Both the position numbers and the translations under genes were made by a program. Shown here piece after piece: positions 1 through 8,818 of a stretch of DNA of 61,109 nucleotides. Below the pieces are notes generated by a model. That model ran no database searches. It was not told where the DNA came from and saw only the letters and a list, made by a program, of their open reading frames with translations. Positions within the stretch are counted from its first letter, which is position 1. Every line of letters begins with the position of its first letter. Source of the stretch: Microcoleus sp. CSU_2_2 (GTDB taxonomy: Bacteria > Cyanobacteriota > Cyanobacteriia > Cyanobacteriales > Microcoleaceae); assembly GCA_012035135.1 (NCBI GenBank), contig JAAUPI010000003.1:1-61109 (forward strand), in the 5' to 3' direction.

Positions 1-2
1 AA

Positions 3-143
3 GACAAGGATAGCAGCCTACCATTTTTGGCAACAGGATTGCGCCCAGGAACCCTAGTAATAGGGATATTAAGACCGCAACGTCTTAAGAATCTCAGTGT
101 CTTTAGACCTGAGAGTGTCAAATTACAGCAGATTCCACGTTGA
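3..143 (+). CDS. 3' end of an unidentified protein (partial)
   Basis: An open frame runs from the window edge to a TGA at 141-143 and would encode about 46 C-terminal residues, including the stretch LATGLRPGTLVIGILRPQRL, which looks like folded protein rather than repeat translation. The last seven codons lie inside an 87-bp repeat that recurs at 9747-9835, so the original stop may have been replaced by the repeat. I do not recognise the family. The upstream part is outside the window, and the frame could still be fortuitous. Confidence 0.35.
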   Translation, partial: DKDSSLPFLATGLRPGTLVIGILRPQRLKNLSVFRPESVKLQQIPR

Positions 144-209
144 TGAAGTACACCCCCAAGCGATCTCGATCCGTAGGGACACGGCACTGCCGTGTCCTCT
201 ATCTTTGCT
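123..209. repeat. 87-bp intergenic repeat, copy 1
   Basis: The segment beginning TTACAGCAGATTCCACGTTG and ending CTATCTTTGCT recurs nearly unchanged at 9747-9835. It contains the palindrome GGACACGGCA/TGCCGTGTCC (177-197), which also appears alone at 11320, 11402 and 22441. It is a dispersed palindromic element of unknown function. Confidence 0.85.
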
Positions 210-236
210 AGTACCTACTTACCTGAAAAATGCTGT

Positions 237-378
237 ATACCAAATCCGGCTTATTCATCCCCGTTATAAATTGTATGGTGCGTCGCTCGTTTAATCTCGG
301 TTTAAGCGCGAGAATTATTCGTGGCGACGCACCCTACGCTCCTGCTCATTATAAAGGGGGTAACAAACCCGGACATGA
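237..378 (-). repeat. MITE-like element, diverged copy, inverted orientation
   Basis: The left end ATACCAAATCCGGC and the inner arms GGTGCGTCGCT / GGCGACGCACC match the 148-bp element at 17383-17530, but in the opposite orientation. The right terminus has diverged after AAACCCGGA. The element abuts the stop codon of the IctB-like gene at 381. Confidence 0.75.
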
Positions 379-380
379 TA

Positions 381-1820
381 TTACTCGTCGGCAGTCAAAA
401 CTGCATCTTGTTGCTGCTCCGAATTGCTGTAAAAACTAGCAATAATTGCTACCATCAGCCACCAGAGCATATTAACTTCCGGCCGATACCAGACAGTATC
501 GACAAAACCGTGAGCCATCATACCTGCTAAAGTTGCGATCGCGGCAATTAACCAAAACCCCTGATTCGAGTTGAGATTGGGAGCTGCTTCTGGCAAGTTA
601 GAATTGCTAAATTGCACGTCTCGCAATCTTTTGATCTGCGATAAACCTTGATTGACTGTTACTGTCAGCAGCCACAGAAAACAAGACAAACCGATAAAAC
701 CCGTTTCTACTGCAATTTCTAGCAGCACGGAATAGGCACTCAAAGCAGTGAACTTCGGCTTCATATAAAGCGGATAAACTTTATTAAAAGCCGTATTACC
801 GGGGCCAATCCCCAGAATTGGTCGATCGCGAATCATGTCAATCACCGCCGTCCAAACATTCATCCGAAAATTGTTGCTACTGTCTTTTCGGCCGCTAAAC
901 ACACTCGAAACTCGATCGCGCAGCGGTTCCACTAAGATCACAGCTAAAATTAATGCCCCGGCCAAACCTCCCAATCCCAACGGCAGCGCCCAAGTCCGCC
1001 AAAACTTAGGCATTAAAGGACTAAACCAGTACCATACCAGCACCGAAAACACGACAAGAAGAGCGACAAAACCGATCCAAGCGCCCCGGCTATCGGTGTA
1101 GCGCAAACACGCACAATTCACTACCAACATTGTCAGCGCCAAAGTTCTAGTGGCCCATCCCTTCCACACAAAAAGTGCGGCGGCACTCAAAGCAATTGCT
1201 GGCAATAAATAGGAACCGAGCAAATTAGGATTGCCCAAAAAGCTGTACACTCGCGTGAAATTCGCTTGAGTGGAAGTCGGATCGTTCCAAGTAGCTAGGG
1301 GCGGTACTTTGTCTATCCACTGTCGCACCCCGTAGAAACTGACGATGAGGGAAATGTTCAAAAAAATGGCAATTAACCACGATCGTAAGCGGGGCGATCG
1401 TAATATCCTGGCCATCAATGCAAAAAACAGCAAATACAGCGTCAGCTTCGTCCAACCTGTAAAAGCGGCTGCTTTGACGAGGGACATTGCAGTTGCCACT
1501 GTTGCAATGCCCCAGTATAGGAATACCAGCAAGTGAATCGGCGTTAAGGCGATATCGCGATCGTCCGAAACAGTTAGCAGCACCCAAAATGCAGCGCAAG
1601 CTGCCATCAACACTCCCACCAGGGCATTGTTCACAAACGGCGCCAAGCCGAACGTCAAGGCAAGTAACGCAAAGCCCAGCGGTTCTGCCCACTGCATCAG
1701 CCAGCTACTCTGGCGCCAACTGCGCAAAGAACCGATCGCTATATTTAATAAATAACTGTTACTTTGCCACTGAGAGAGTGGCAAATTTGCCAGAGTTAAC
1801 TGTTGCCAAACTGAATTCAT
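381..1820 (-). CDS. IctB-like / O-antigen ligase family membrane protein
   Basis: A polytopic membrane protein of 479 residues with about ten to twelve hydrophobic segments. Its Wzy_C-type region carries ARFRMN-like SNNFRMNVW followed by RPILGIGPGN, as in the cyanobacterial IctB family. The family was first named for inorganic carbon transport, but its domain is that of O-antigen ligases/polymerases, so the substrate is open. The start is taken at the ATG at 1818-1820. The frame continues upstream to 1895, but that part is encoded by a GGTAATG heptamer array. It follows the histidine-kinase-like gene on the same strand. Confidence 0.8.
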   Translation of the reverse strand: MNSVWQQLTLANLPLSQWQSNSYLLNIAIGSLRSWRQSSWLMQWAEPLGFALLALTFGLAPFVNNALVGVLMAACAAFWVLLTVSDDRDIALTPIHLLVFLYWGIATVATAMSLVKAAAFTGWTKLTLYLLFFALMARILRSPRLRSWLIAIFLNISLIVSFYGVRQWIDKVPPLATWNDPTSTQANFTRVYSFLGNPNLLGSYLLPAIALSAAALFVWKGWATRTLALTMLVVNCACLRYTDSRGAWIGFVALLVVFSVLVWYWFSPLMPKFWRTWALPLGLGGLAGALILAVILVEPLRDRVSSVFSGRKDSSNNFRMNVWTAVIDMIRDRPILGIGPGNTAFNKVYPLYMKPKFTALSAYSVLLEIAVETGFIGLSCFLWLLTVTVNQGLSQIKRLRDVQFSNSNLPEAAPNLNSNQGFWLIAAIATLAGMMAHGFVDTVWYRPEVNMLWWLMVAIIASFYSNSEQQQDAVLTADE

Positions 1821-1827
1821 TTTTAAA

Positions 1828-1910
1828 GTGGTAATGGGGAATGGAAATGGGGAATTGGTAATAGGTAATAGGTAATGGGTAATGACAACTATCAACTGTC
1901 AACTGCCAAC
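1828..1910. repeat. STRR: GGTAATA/GGTAATG and CAACTGT heptamers
   Basis: Short tandem heptamers (GGTAATA, GGTAATG, then ATCAACTGTCAACTGCCAAC) fill the gap between the two minus-strand genes. They give a spurious N-terminal extension to the IctB-like frame. Confidence 0.85.
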
Positions 1911-1915
1911 GGACT

Positions 1916-2809
1916 TCACCCTTCCAATAACTCCGTAGCATTTGTGCAGGGTAGGGACAGCACGTAACGATACCCAGATTCTGGCGATCCTTGAATCGAG
2001 ATTTGGCCGCCTTGAATTTCCGCCAACTGGCAGCAAAGCAGCAGCCCTAAGCGTTCCCTAGCGCCGTAGCCGGCTAACACCGGTGCCGTATCTGCCACAT
2101 TCTGAGCCACCAAAGTCGCCAACTCAGAAAACGCCAGCGTTAATCGCTGCGAACCCTTTACTGGCTGTGATTGTTGCGGTTCGAGTCCTATTTCCCTGCT
2201 GTCGGAGTTCGATCGCGAACTGCTGTCCGCTTCGGCCTTGAACAAGTAGTCGGAGTAGAGTTTAGCATGGGGCAAACTTTCTCCCAACCAAGGGTGAAAA
2301 ACCCAAACTCCGATGTTGATGCCGTCTTCTTTCCGAAAAAGGTGCACTTTGATCGTGCTCCCTGCCCCAGCAGATTGAATAACGCTAAAAATTAAGTGGT
2401 GCAGCATTTGCTGAATTTTATCTTTATCCGCCAGCCAAATGCGCGGCCCGGGACTCATAGATAAGTTAATTTCTTGCTCTCGTTTAGAAGCAGGTTGTAA
2501 GAGGGTATTCACAACCTGTTGGCACAAAGTTTCTATATCGACTGCGGTTCGCTTGATGGCGAAAGCGGAGTCATCGAGTTCTGCCAGTTCTAAAATTTCT
2601 TCGACTAGCGATCGCAAAGACCTGCTACTGTCTTGGATCACGTCGATATATTCTTTTTGCTTGCTCGTCAGTGGGCCGTAAATTTCTTGGCTCAACACGC
2701 TTGCCATGCCGAGGACTGAAGTGAGCGGAGTGAGCAATTCTTGCGCCAAATGATTCAGCAGTTTTACCTTAATTGTGTGAGTAGATAAATCGATCGGTTG
2801 GTTCGTCAT
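1916..2809 (-). CDS. Histidine-kinase-like protein lacking the phosphoacceptor His
   Basis: 297 residues. The N-terminal dimerization helix reads AQELLTPLTSVLGMASVL, matching the H-box (normally sHELRTPL), but Gln23 occupies the position of the catalytic His. The C-terminal ATPase-like half is also weak: a glycine-rich RLGLLLCCQLAEIQGGQISI is present, while the N-box Asn is not evident. There is no sensor domain or membrane segment. It is probably a cytosolic pseudokinase or scaffold derived from a two-component kinase. Similar His-less proteins may be a conserved cyanobacterial group, so this need not be recent decay. The ATG at 2807-2809 is used. Confidence 0.75.
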   Translation of the reverse strand: MTNQPIDLSTHTIKVKLLNHLAQELLTPLTSVLGMASVLSQEIYGPLTSKQKEYIDVIQDSSRSLRSLVEEILELAELDDSAFAIKRTAVDIETLCQQVVNTLLQPASKREQEINLSMSPGPRIWLADKDKIQQMLHHLIFSVIQSAGAGSTIKVHLFRKEDGINIGVWVFHPWLGESLPHAKLYSDYLFKAEADSSSRSNSDSREIGLEPQQSQPVKGSQRLTLAFSELATLVAQNVADTAPVLAGYGARERLGLLLCCQLAEIQGGQISIQGSPESGYRYVLSLPCTNATELLEG

Positions 2810-2929
2810 TGGTTATTTTTCTGGCTGCATTGTTGATTGTTGGCGGTTCATTAAACCTCTTTCAAAATTCTATAACACCTTAGCCCCTGAAAGGTCGATC
2901 GCTCGCGATGCAATATCTCATAAGTAGAA

Positions 2930-3132
2930 GGAAGAAGGAAGAAGGAAGAAGGAAGAGGGAAGAGGGAAGAAGGAATAATGCTTATAGCAGCTCGCTTGTT
3001 AATCATCTTTATTTTACGTTTAATTGGGGAGCTTACTTAATTGATAATTACTAATGGCTAATTATTTCCTAATGACTAATGACTTTTGCCAACTGCCAAC
3101 TGCCAACTGCCAACTGCCAACTGCCAACTGAC
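2930..3132. repeat. GGAAGAA and GCCAACT tandem repeats
   Basis: The gap upstream of the kinase-like gene holds a purine heptamer array (GAAGAAG, GAAGAGG; about 2930-2980), then TAATGACT units, and six near-perfect GCCAACT copies (about 3088-3130). I see no gene here. Confidence 0.85.
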
Positions 3133-3135
3133 TAA

Positions 3136-4575
3136 TTAAGATTGAATCATTCTTTCTAAAGCGGCTTGCAAGTCTTGAGTGAGTTCGGCAACTGCTAACC
3201 TGCGACTGGTTTGATATCCATCCCAGCGATCGGAAACTGATATCGGCTCGCCCACGGTCATTTGTACTTGTTGTTTGCCCAATTTCGGTCGATCGAAAGG
3301 ATTTCCCCCCTTAATGCGAGTCAGTACGTCCGATAGCAGTAAAGTTGTTTCTGCCATCCGTTCTGCGGTCAGTTTTTCTTGTACGTACCTCCCGGTGACG
3401 GATACAAAACTTTCTACGAGTCTCATGTGCCACATCCGGAGACTTGCTTCTTCAGCGAGTCGATCGGCCAATCCTCTTTCTAGGGGACAAAGTGCTGCAA
3501 TATCTTTGATATCTTCTCGATAAATATAGTCCCAGCCTGCTTGTTCCAAACGGCGGCAACGGTCTATTAAACTGCCTTTGGGCTTCAAATTGAAATACTG
3601 TTCTGCTACTTGCAAAGCAACATCTAAAAGTGCTTTCAGTCGATCGGTTAAAGCTTCATATCCAGGCTCGCCAGCCGTTGTTTCTGCAATTGAAGATGAG
3701 GTTAAAGGGGTGATATTTTGCAAAAAGTTTTGATGGTAAAAACGGGTATAAAACTCTTCCATCATTACCAGTAAATGATTGCCCAATCGAATCAGGCGCA
3801 GATATTGAAACTTTTGATTTTGGGTTTCTAAATCGAGACTTGCAGCTTCTAAATTGGCGCTATTACTATCTAAGGCTGGCAATCCGCAATCAGCTTCTAA
3901 TTGAGTTAAAAGTTTTTCTAACGGTTGCCAAGGTGGCTCGACATAGCGGTATTGAATGCCGAGCGGCACAATTACAACTTTTTCATTCCGTCCGGCTTTG
4001 TGCAAATCTTCAACGCACCAGAATCCCATTTGAGCAATGCCCGGTTCGAGAGGGCTAACTATTTCATTGTGACCGTTTGTGGCGCCTTCGGGAGCGGCAG
4101 CGATCGGGAAGTTGCTATTAGCAAATAAGTCGCGGGCCGATCGCAATCCGGCTCGATCGATTTTACCACGAATTATAGGTGTGCCACCAAGGCGAGAATA
4201 CAGCCAGCCGACTCCAGCGCCGGCCCAAAGCGGAATGCCGCGATCGTAGATAAAATGGGAATGTACGGGAAATTGTAGGGGAATGCCTGTTTGCCGCGCC
4301 ACTTGGGGAACCAGTTTCCAAACCAGTTGTCCCAAACAGTAAGGATCTTCGGAATTAGGGTGGCGGAAAGCTAAGAGGAAACGAACTTTCTGATTTTGAA
4401 ACTGATGAAAGAGTTCGGCGAGGGTTTCGACGTTTTCGGCTTGAATGTGGCTGATATTTGTCTTACATTGCAGCCACCAGGGGAGCAATTGTTGGCAGAC
4501 CTTGACAATTAGGGGGTTGTAGGCTGGGGGTATGAATTCCAGCGGTGGCTGAACTTGGCTAATTGAGTTAGGCAT
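3136..4575 (-). CDS. PlsC-like 1-acyl-sn-glycerol-3-phosphate acyltransferase family protein
   Basis: 479 residues, larger than simple PlsC enzymes (about 240). The catalytic H-X4-D motif is FRHPNSEDPY near residue 71, and the glycerophosphate-binding motif is PEGATNG near residue 165. The family transfers an acyl chain to lysophosphatidic acid or related lysolipids at the membrane. The C-terminal 250 residues are mostly helical and carry no motif known to me. The gene stands alone between repeat-filled gaps. Exact lipid substrate unknown. Confidence 0.82.
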   Translation of the reverse strand: MPNSISQVQPPLEFIPPAYNPLIVKVCQQLLPWWLQCKTNISHIQAENVETLAELFHQFQNQKVRFLLAFRHPNSEDPYCLGQLVWKLVPQVARQTGIPLQFPVHSHFIYDRGIPLWAGAGVGWLYSRLGGTPIIRGKIDRAGLRSARDLFANSNFPIAAAPEGATNGHNEIVSPLEPGIAQMGFWCVEDLHKAGRNEKVVIVPLGIQYRYVEPPWQPLEKLLTQLEADCGLPALDSNSANLEAASLDLETQNQKFQYLRLIRLGNHLLVMMEEFYTRFYHQNFLQNITPLTSSSIAETTAGEPGYEALTDRLKALLDVALQVAEQYFNLKPKGSLIDRCRRLEQAGWDYIYREDIKDIAALCPLERGLADRLAEEASLRMWHMRLVESFVSVTGRYVQEKLTAERMAETTLLLSDVLTRIKGGNPFDRPKLGKQQVQMTVGEPISVSDRWDGYQTSRRLAVAELTQDLQAALERMIQS

Positions 4576-4818
4576 TTGGGGATTTTAGATTTTAGATTTT
4601 AGATTATTCGCCTGTGGTGAAAATTTGGAAATTTTTATTAACCACAGAGGACACAGAGGACGCAGAGAAAGAGAGGAAGAAAGAAAGTGGATAATTTTCA
4701 AGCCTAAAGTCAGCAATTTTTCCCTAATCCAAAATCGAAAATCCTGTTTATTAAAATTCAACTGTCAACTGCCTGCCCGCTCGCGTAGTCGAAGGGTCAA
4801 CTGTCAACTGTCAACTAT
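4576..4818. repeat. Intergenic repeats (GATTTTA array, CACAGAGGA array, STRR)
   Basis: No gene seen. The gap holds (GATTTTA)n near 4580-4605, an ACCACAGAGGACACAGAGGA element at 4641-4662 (its reverse complement type recurs near 51662-51695), and CAACTGTCAACTG heptamers. A segment CCTGCCCGCTCGCGTAGTCG at 4771-4790 recurs in reverse at about 21691-21712. Confidence 0.8.
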
Positions 4819-6825
4819 TTATTGTGCTGCTTGAAAAATCAATTCTTGGAATTGAACGGTGTCCGATCGAGGATCGCAGTGGGTGACTTTGACTTCTAGT
4901 CGATCGCCTATGGCAATCGATCGACCAAATCGCATGGCTAATTCTAACCCCAATTCTTCTAACAAAATCAATCCCACATTGCTATCTTCCCTTAGCCAGC
5001 GCAACATTAGAGCTTCCCAAACTTCATCGGGGTTGCGTCGCAAATATTCCAATCCCCAATAGCGATTCGTTTGACGTTCGACGCTGGAGGCTTCTTTGAC
5101 TGCGGTGCCGAGACACATGACAATTTCCTGCATTTGTTCGGCAGAAAAAGGTAGCGGTTCACCCCGCAGGTGAGATTTGATTTGGAAGTGAGTCAGCAAG
5201 TCGGTGTAGCGCCGGATGGGGGATGTAACTTGAGTGTAGGCTTCTAAACCCAAACTCGAATGCCGTCCGGGGGTCAGACCCATTTCGCTGCGGGGCATAC
5301 AGCGGCGCACGGCGCAAGCTCGGGCGGGCCCGGCGGGCACGGCCAGCAGTTCTTCCTCAGGAGGGAGTTCTGGTTGAGGTTGATAGCGGTAGGGTATGGG
5401 GAGGTTGTGCATCTGACCATAGCGTGCCGCTAGTTCCCCAGCTAAAATCATCATTTCGGCTACTAAATCGCGGGCTGCTGAACCGTCGATGACGTAGATT
5501 TTGATGTCGTCGCCGTTGACTTTGATGACTGATTCGGGCATAAAAATATTGATTGCCCCTTGGGTTTGTCGCCAGTTTTGCCGGAGTTTTGCCGCTGCTG
5601 CGATCGCCCCTATTTCTGGTTCTGCTTCTATACCCAACTCCAACATCTCATCTACGTCATCGTAGGTTAAGCGGTAGGTGGGCTTGATGGTGCTGATGTG
5701 GATGCTGTAATCTTGTGCTGCACCGGTTTCATCTAAGACCACGCTGAAGCTGAGAGCGCTGCACTCTTGACCTTGATTTAAACTCATCGGCCCGGTTGCT
5801 AAAGCTGCGGGAAACATTGGAATCATGCCTGTGGGCAGGTAAACCGTAGTGGTGCGCTTTCTGGCTTCGAGGTCGAGTTCGTCTCCGGGGGAGATTAAGC
5901 GGGTGGGATCGGCGATGTGTATCCAGAGGCGCTGCTGGCCGTTTTCCAGGAATTCTAAGCTGAGGCCGTCGTCTATTTCGGTGGTGCTTTCGTCGTCGAT
6001 CGTGTAAACCTTGAGGTGAGTTAAATCCAGACGACTGGTTTCGGAGTCGGTTGGGAGATTTTCGAGACAGCGTTGGGCCACTTCTGATACCTTTGCGGAA
6101 AACTGTAGGGGAATTTGGCTGCGCCGCAAAAATAGGTTTTCGTGGGTAGTCCACAAGCTGAGATCGACTAAGAGTTGAAAAGCTGCTTCGGGAGTTTCGG
6201 GGCGTTGTAAGCTGGCTAAAGTTTCTAGGGCTGGGGTGCGGTGCGTGGCTTCTTCTCCGAGGGTGGCAAATCTTTCTAGGGCATCGAGGCGAGTTCGATC
6301 GCTATTTTCCCAGTCTACTTTTTCCCCTGCCAGTCGCTGCTTGACTCGATCCCAAAATCCTTGGGACTCTTGGTGTCGCTGCTGTTCTACTTCTTGCTGG
6401 TGTTTGATTTCGGCTACTTGAGCGGCCGATCGCGGTTCGTATCGATCGCCCTTTTGTTTAAAATACAGTTTGTCTGTTGACAACAAACAGTAAGCTGCGT
6501 AGCACTGAGCGGAACTGCGATCGGAAAATAACAGCATTGCCAAGGATGCCGGATCTGCCGTTTCTCCGTCCCCGACTAGCAATTCCCAAGCTACTTCTAG
6601 ACTGGATGGATCTGAGTAAACTTCTACTTCTTTGAGAAATCTTGGAATGTCGGAGGGTTTGTAGGTTTCTCCGGCTATTTCGTAGCTGATTTGTTTGGGC
6701 GGTATGCTGTGCGGTTGACCGTTTTCGTCTACCACCACCCAGTTTTTTTTGCCGTCAGGGCGATCGGCAACAGCTAGACGGCGGTCGCCGTGCACTCTAA
6801 ATTCTACTAATGTTCCCTTCTCCAC
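4819..6825 (-). CDS. RNB-domain exoribonuclease (RNase II/R family)
   Basis: 668 residues. The catalytic RNB domain carries the acidic metal-binding cluster TIDDESTTEIDDGLS near residue 275, followed by IHIADPTRLISPGDELDLEA. The C-terminus is S1-like. RNB enzymes degrade RNA processively 3' to 5'. The start is GTG at 6825 (MEKGTLVEFRVHGD), preferred because no in-frame ATG gives a better N-terminus. It lies downstream of rpmG and rpsR on the same strand with a repeat-filled gap of about 285 bp, so co-transcription is possible but not shown. RNase II versus RNase R subfamily is not resolved. Confidence 0.85.
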   Translation of the reverse strand: MEKGTLVEFRVHGDRRLAVADRPDGKKNWVVVDENGQPHSIPPKQISYEIAGETYKPSDIPRFLKEVEVYSDPSSLEVAWELLVGDGETADPASLAMLLFSDRSSAQCYAAYCLLSTDKLYFKQKGDRYEPRSAAQVAEIKHQQEVEQQRHQESQGFWDRVKQRLAGEKVDWENSDRTRLDALERFATLGEEATHRTPALETLASLQRPETPEAAFQLLVDLSLWTTHENLFLRRSQIPLQFSAKVSEVAQRCLENLPTDSETSRLDLTHLKVYTIDDESTTEIDDGLSLEFLENGQQRLWIHIADPTRLISPGDELDLEARKRTTTVYLPTGMIPMFPAALATGPMSLNQGQECSALSFSVVLDETGAAQDYSIHISTIKPTYRLTYDDVDEMLELGIEAEPEIGAIAAAAKLRQNWRQTQGAINIFMPESVIKVNGDDIKIYVIDGSAARDLVAEMMILAGELAARYGQMHNLPIPYRYQPQPELPPEEELLAVPAGPARACAVRRCMPRSEMGLTPGRHSSLGLEAYTQVTSPIRRYTDLLTHFQIKSHLRGEPLPFSAEQMQEIVMCLGTAVKEASSVERQTNRYWGLEYLRRNPDEVWEALMLRWLREDSNVGLILLEELGLELAMRFGRSIAIGDRLEVKVTHCDPRSDTVQFQELIFQAAQ

Positions 6826-6995
6826 TTGCCCGCTTTATATTTGAGATTTTAGATTTTTACGGTTGCCACTTGTCGGGTTTCGAGCTTGCGATTTTAGATT
6901 TTGGAGGTTGGCAATTTTGCGCGTCAATTGTCAAAGTTCAAATTCCAAAGCTAGTTTTTGGTTTTTTTGACCTTTAACTTTTAACATTTTGATTG

Positions 6996-7070
6996 AGACT
7001 TACGGAGCAGCGACTCAAAACCAATATTTGCGATCTTCATCACAGAAAGACGTTGTTTTCGCGTAAGTCT
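6996..7070. repeat. 75-bp inverted-repeat element, ends AGACTTACG/CGTAAGTCT
   Basis: Perfect 9-bp inverted ends bracket 57 bp in the gap between the RNB gene and rpsR. It resembles a tiny non-autonomous element. A GGACTTACGC-like end also occurs near 11443. Confidence 0.5.
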
Positions 7071-7111
7071 TATTTCAATCCAAAATCTAAAATCTAAAAT
7101 CCCAAATCCAG

Positions 7112-7327
7112 TTATCCTTCTTGGTTTACGAAGGGCATCAAAGCTACAATTCTTGCTCTTTTGATGCTTCTGGTCAGGTCTCGCTGCTGTTTTGCTGTCA
7201 AGCCTGTAATCCGGCGTGGCAAAATTTTCCCACGTTCGGTGACGTATTTTTTGAGCAGTTCGACATCTTTGTAGTCGATCGGATCTCCGGGTTTGATTGG
7301 CGAAACTCGCCGACGAAAGTAAGTCAT
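7112..7327 (-). CDS. rpsR: 30S ribosomal protein S18
   Basis: 71 residues, the usual S18 length. The core [18 protein letters not shown] and [20 protein letters not shown] are diagnostic; S18 binds 16S rRNA beside S6. The ATG at 7325-7327 ([10 protein letters not shown]) is chosen. The frame extends to 7396, but that part is translated GGTAATC repeat. rpmG lies just upstream on the same strand, the usual bacterial pairing. Confidence 0.97.
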   Translation of the reverse strand: MTYFRRRVSPIKPGDPIDYKDVELLKKYVTERGKILPRRITGLTAKQQRDLTRSIKRARIVALMPFVNQEG

Positions 7328-7461
7328 GATTGTTGGGTAATTGGTAATTTGTAATCGGTAATCGGTAATCGGTAATCGGTAGTTGTTGGCAAACACCAGT
7401 CAATATTAATTGCTAATGACTTATAACTAATGACTAATGACTCATGACTACTAACTAATGA
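7328..7461. repeat. STRR between rpmG and rpsR
   Basis: GGTAATC/GGTAATT heptamers (about 7334-7380) and ACTAATG/TGACTAA units (about 7415-7460) separate two genes that are normally tightly linked. They have probably expanded inside the operon. Confidence 0.85.
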
Positions 7462-7650
7462 CTACTTGATCTCTTTGTGATTCGTGTGCTTGTTGCAGTG
7501 GGTGCAGAACTTTTTGAGTTCTAGCCTAGCCGTCGTGTTGCGACGGTTTTTGGTCGTGGTGTACCGAGACACGCCTTTCGAGCGTTTGCTCGCGTTTGTT
7601 CGGCACTCAGTACACTCTAAGGTAATTATGATGCGGACGCCTTTAGCCAT
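7462..7650 (-). CDS. rpmG: 50S ribosomal protein L33
   Basis: 62 residues. [19 protein letters not shown] and [17 protein letters not shown] are typical of L33. Two CxxC pairs (CTEC, CTHC) indicate the zinc-binding (C+) form. First gene of an rpmG-rpsR unit on the minus strand. Confidence 0.97.
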   Translation of the reverse strand: MAKGVRIIITLECTECRTNASKRSKGVSRYTTTKNRRNTTARLELKKFCTHCNKHTNHKEIK

Positions 7651-7688
7651 AATTCTAGATAAATTTCGACTAATTTAAACACAATTTA

Positions 7689-8222
7689 TTATCTTCTCAC
7701 ATTGCTCTGCACTTGGTCAAGCAATCTTCTGACTTTGATGTCTAGGGAGTAGCCGCGACGGGTGCCGATGACGATCGTCCCAGCGAGTCGATCGTGGAAG
7801 GCTTGGGGAAACCTTTCGGTATCGGTAAAGGCAACGCTACAATCGATCGCCAGGGGTAGCAGCAGCAACAAGACGGCCGCATTGGTGGATGTGAGTCCCC
7901 CCAAGCCTGCGAAGGCTAGGGCAGCGCAGGTGCCCAGCAAAGCCTCGCGTTTGCACAGTTCTTGGAGGCCGGGAGTCCGTTGCAGTCTGGGGTCGGAAAT
8001 TTTGATGTCTACGGCCCAGCGGCCGAGACTTTGGCCTTGGTTTTTCCTGACAATGGCTACTCGCATTATCAGCCACAGGAGGATAAAAAAGATGATTTGG
8101 ACGATCGAATTAGCGCCGAGAACTAAGCTAGGCAGCCAAACAGCTATTCCGTCGATACAGAAGGCTGCGGCGCGGCGACCGATTGTCACTTTGGGAGGTA
8201 GGGGAACTAGGTCAGAACTCAT
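7689..8222 (-). CDS. RDD family membrane protein
   Basis: 177 residues with three or four hydrophobic segments. The N-terminal segment GRRAAAFCIDGIAVWL carries the Arg and Asp that define RDD domains. Later segments include GQSLGRWAVDIKI, also typical. The function of the family is mostly unknown, with some members proposed to be ion antiporters. It lies upstream of rpmG on the same strand, 38 bp away. Confidence 0.8.
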   Translation of the reverse strand: MSSDLVPLPPKVTIGRRAAAFCIDGIAVWLPSLVLGANSIVQIIFFILLWLIMRVAIVRKNQGQSLGRWAVDIKISDPRLQRTPGLQELCKREALLGTCAALAFAGLGGLTSTNAAVLLLLLPLAIDCSVAFTDTERFPQAFHDRLAGTIVIGTRRGYSLDIKVRRLLDQVQSNVRR

Positions 8223-8317
8223 AAAACAAAAGGGCGATCGCTCCTAGCTACTTTTATATCTTAAGCTTTGGAACAGTCGATCGACAGCCGTCAACCAGCC
8301 AGCCCACCTCTAATGAT

Positions 8318-8560
8318 TCAATCAGAAAAAGGATGCTCTCCTACTCCCAACTGGTGTTTCGATTTCTCCACCTGTTGCCAAAGCTTGTCTATCTGAGCAA
8401 ATGCCTGTTCCACAGAAATTTTCCCGCTAGAAGCCAGAGCGCTGATGTAACCCACTCGCTGAGTAAACTCTTGCAAATTTGCATTAAACACCAAATTCTC
8501 TGGCTTGACCTCACCGTAGTAGCGATTTTGAGGATACAAAAAATTTGAAATTGCTACCAT
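8318..8560 (-). CDS. Small conserved cyanobacterial protein (DUF7219-like, from memory)
   Basis: 80 residues, soluble and largely helical: FLYPQNRYYGEVKPENLVFN, then QEFTQRVGYISAL and a C-terminal KSKHQLGVGE. I recall short cyanobacterial proteins of this pattern grouped as DUF7219, but cannot verify it. Function unknown. It is divergent from the SGNH hydrolase gene, and the 258-bp spacer should hold both promoters. Confidence 0.65.
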   Translation of the reverse strand: MVAISNFLYPQNRYYGEVKPENLVFNANLQEFTQRVGYISALASSGKISVEQAFAQIDKLWQQVEKSKHQLGVGEHPFSD

Positions 8561-8792
8561 TGCTTTAGCCTCCTATAAAAATGTCTTTCCCTCGCCTCTA
8601 ATCACAATATAAACTGTGTTGCATTATATACTTGTGCTAAAAGTATCAAATTTATGTGATATTTTGGTACTTTTTGAGTGATGGCAATTACACATAGAGT
8701 CGATCGACCACAAAAAGATCGGCAATCGCAGTCCTTGACAAAGTGACACAACAATTAAACAATAGATATAATCAATGTTGCCAAAATATAGT

Positions 8793-8798
8793 TATAAT
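8793..8798 (+). promoter_or_regulatory. Possible -10 box upstream of the SGNH hydrolase gene
   Basis: TATAAT lies 20 bp before the ATG at 8819, followed by a purine-rich AGGAA at 8806-8810. No -35 box at the right distance is convincing (TTGACA at 8735 is too far), so the assignment is weak. Confidence 0.25.
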
Positions 8799-8818
8799 TT
8801 TTAGTAGGAAAGTGCGTA

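Noticed and set aside
3088..3130. Possible CRISPR array in the GCCAACT region
   Set aside because: The units are contiguous heptamers without spacers, the STRR pattern of filamentous cyanobacteria.
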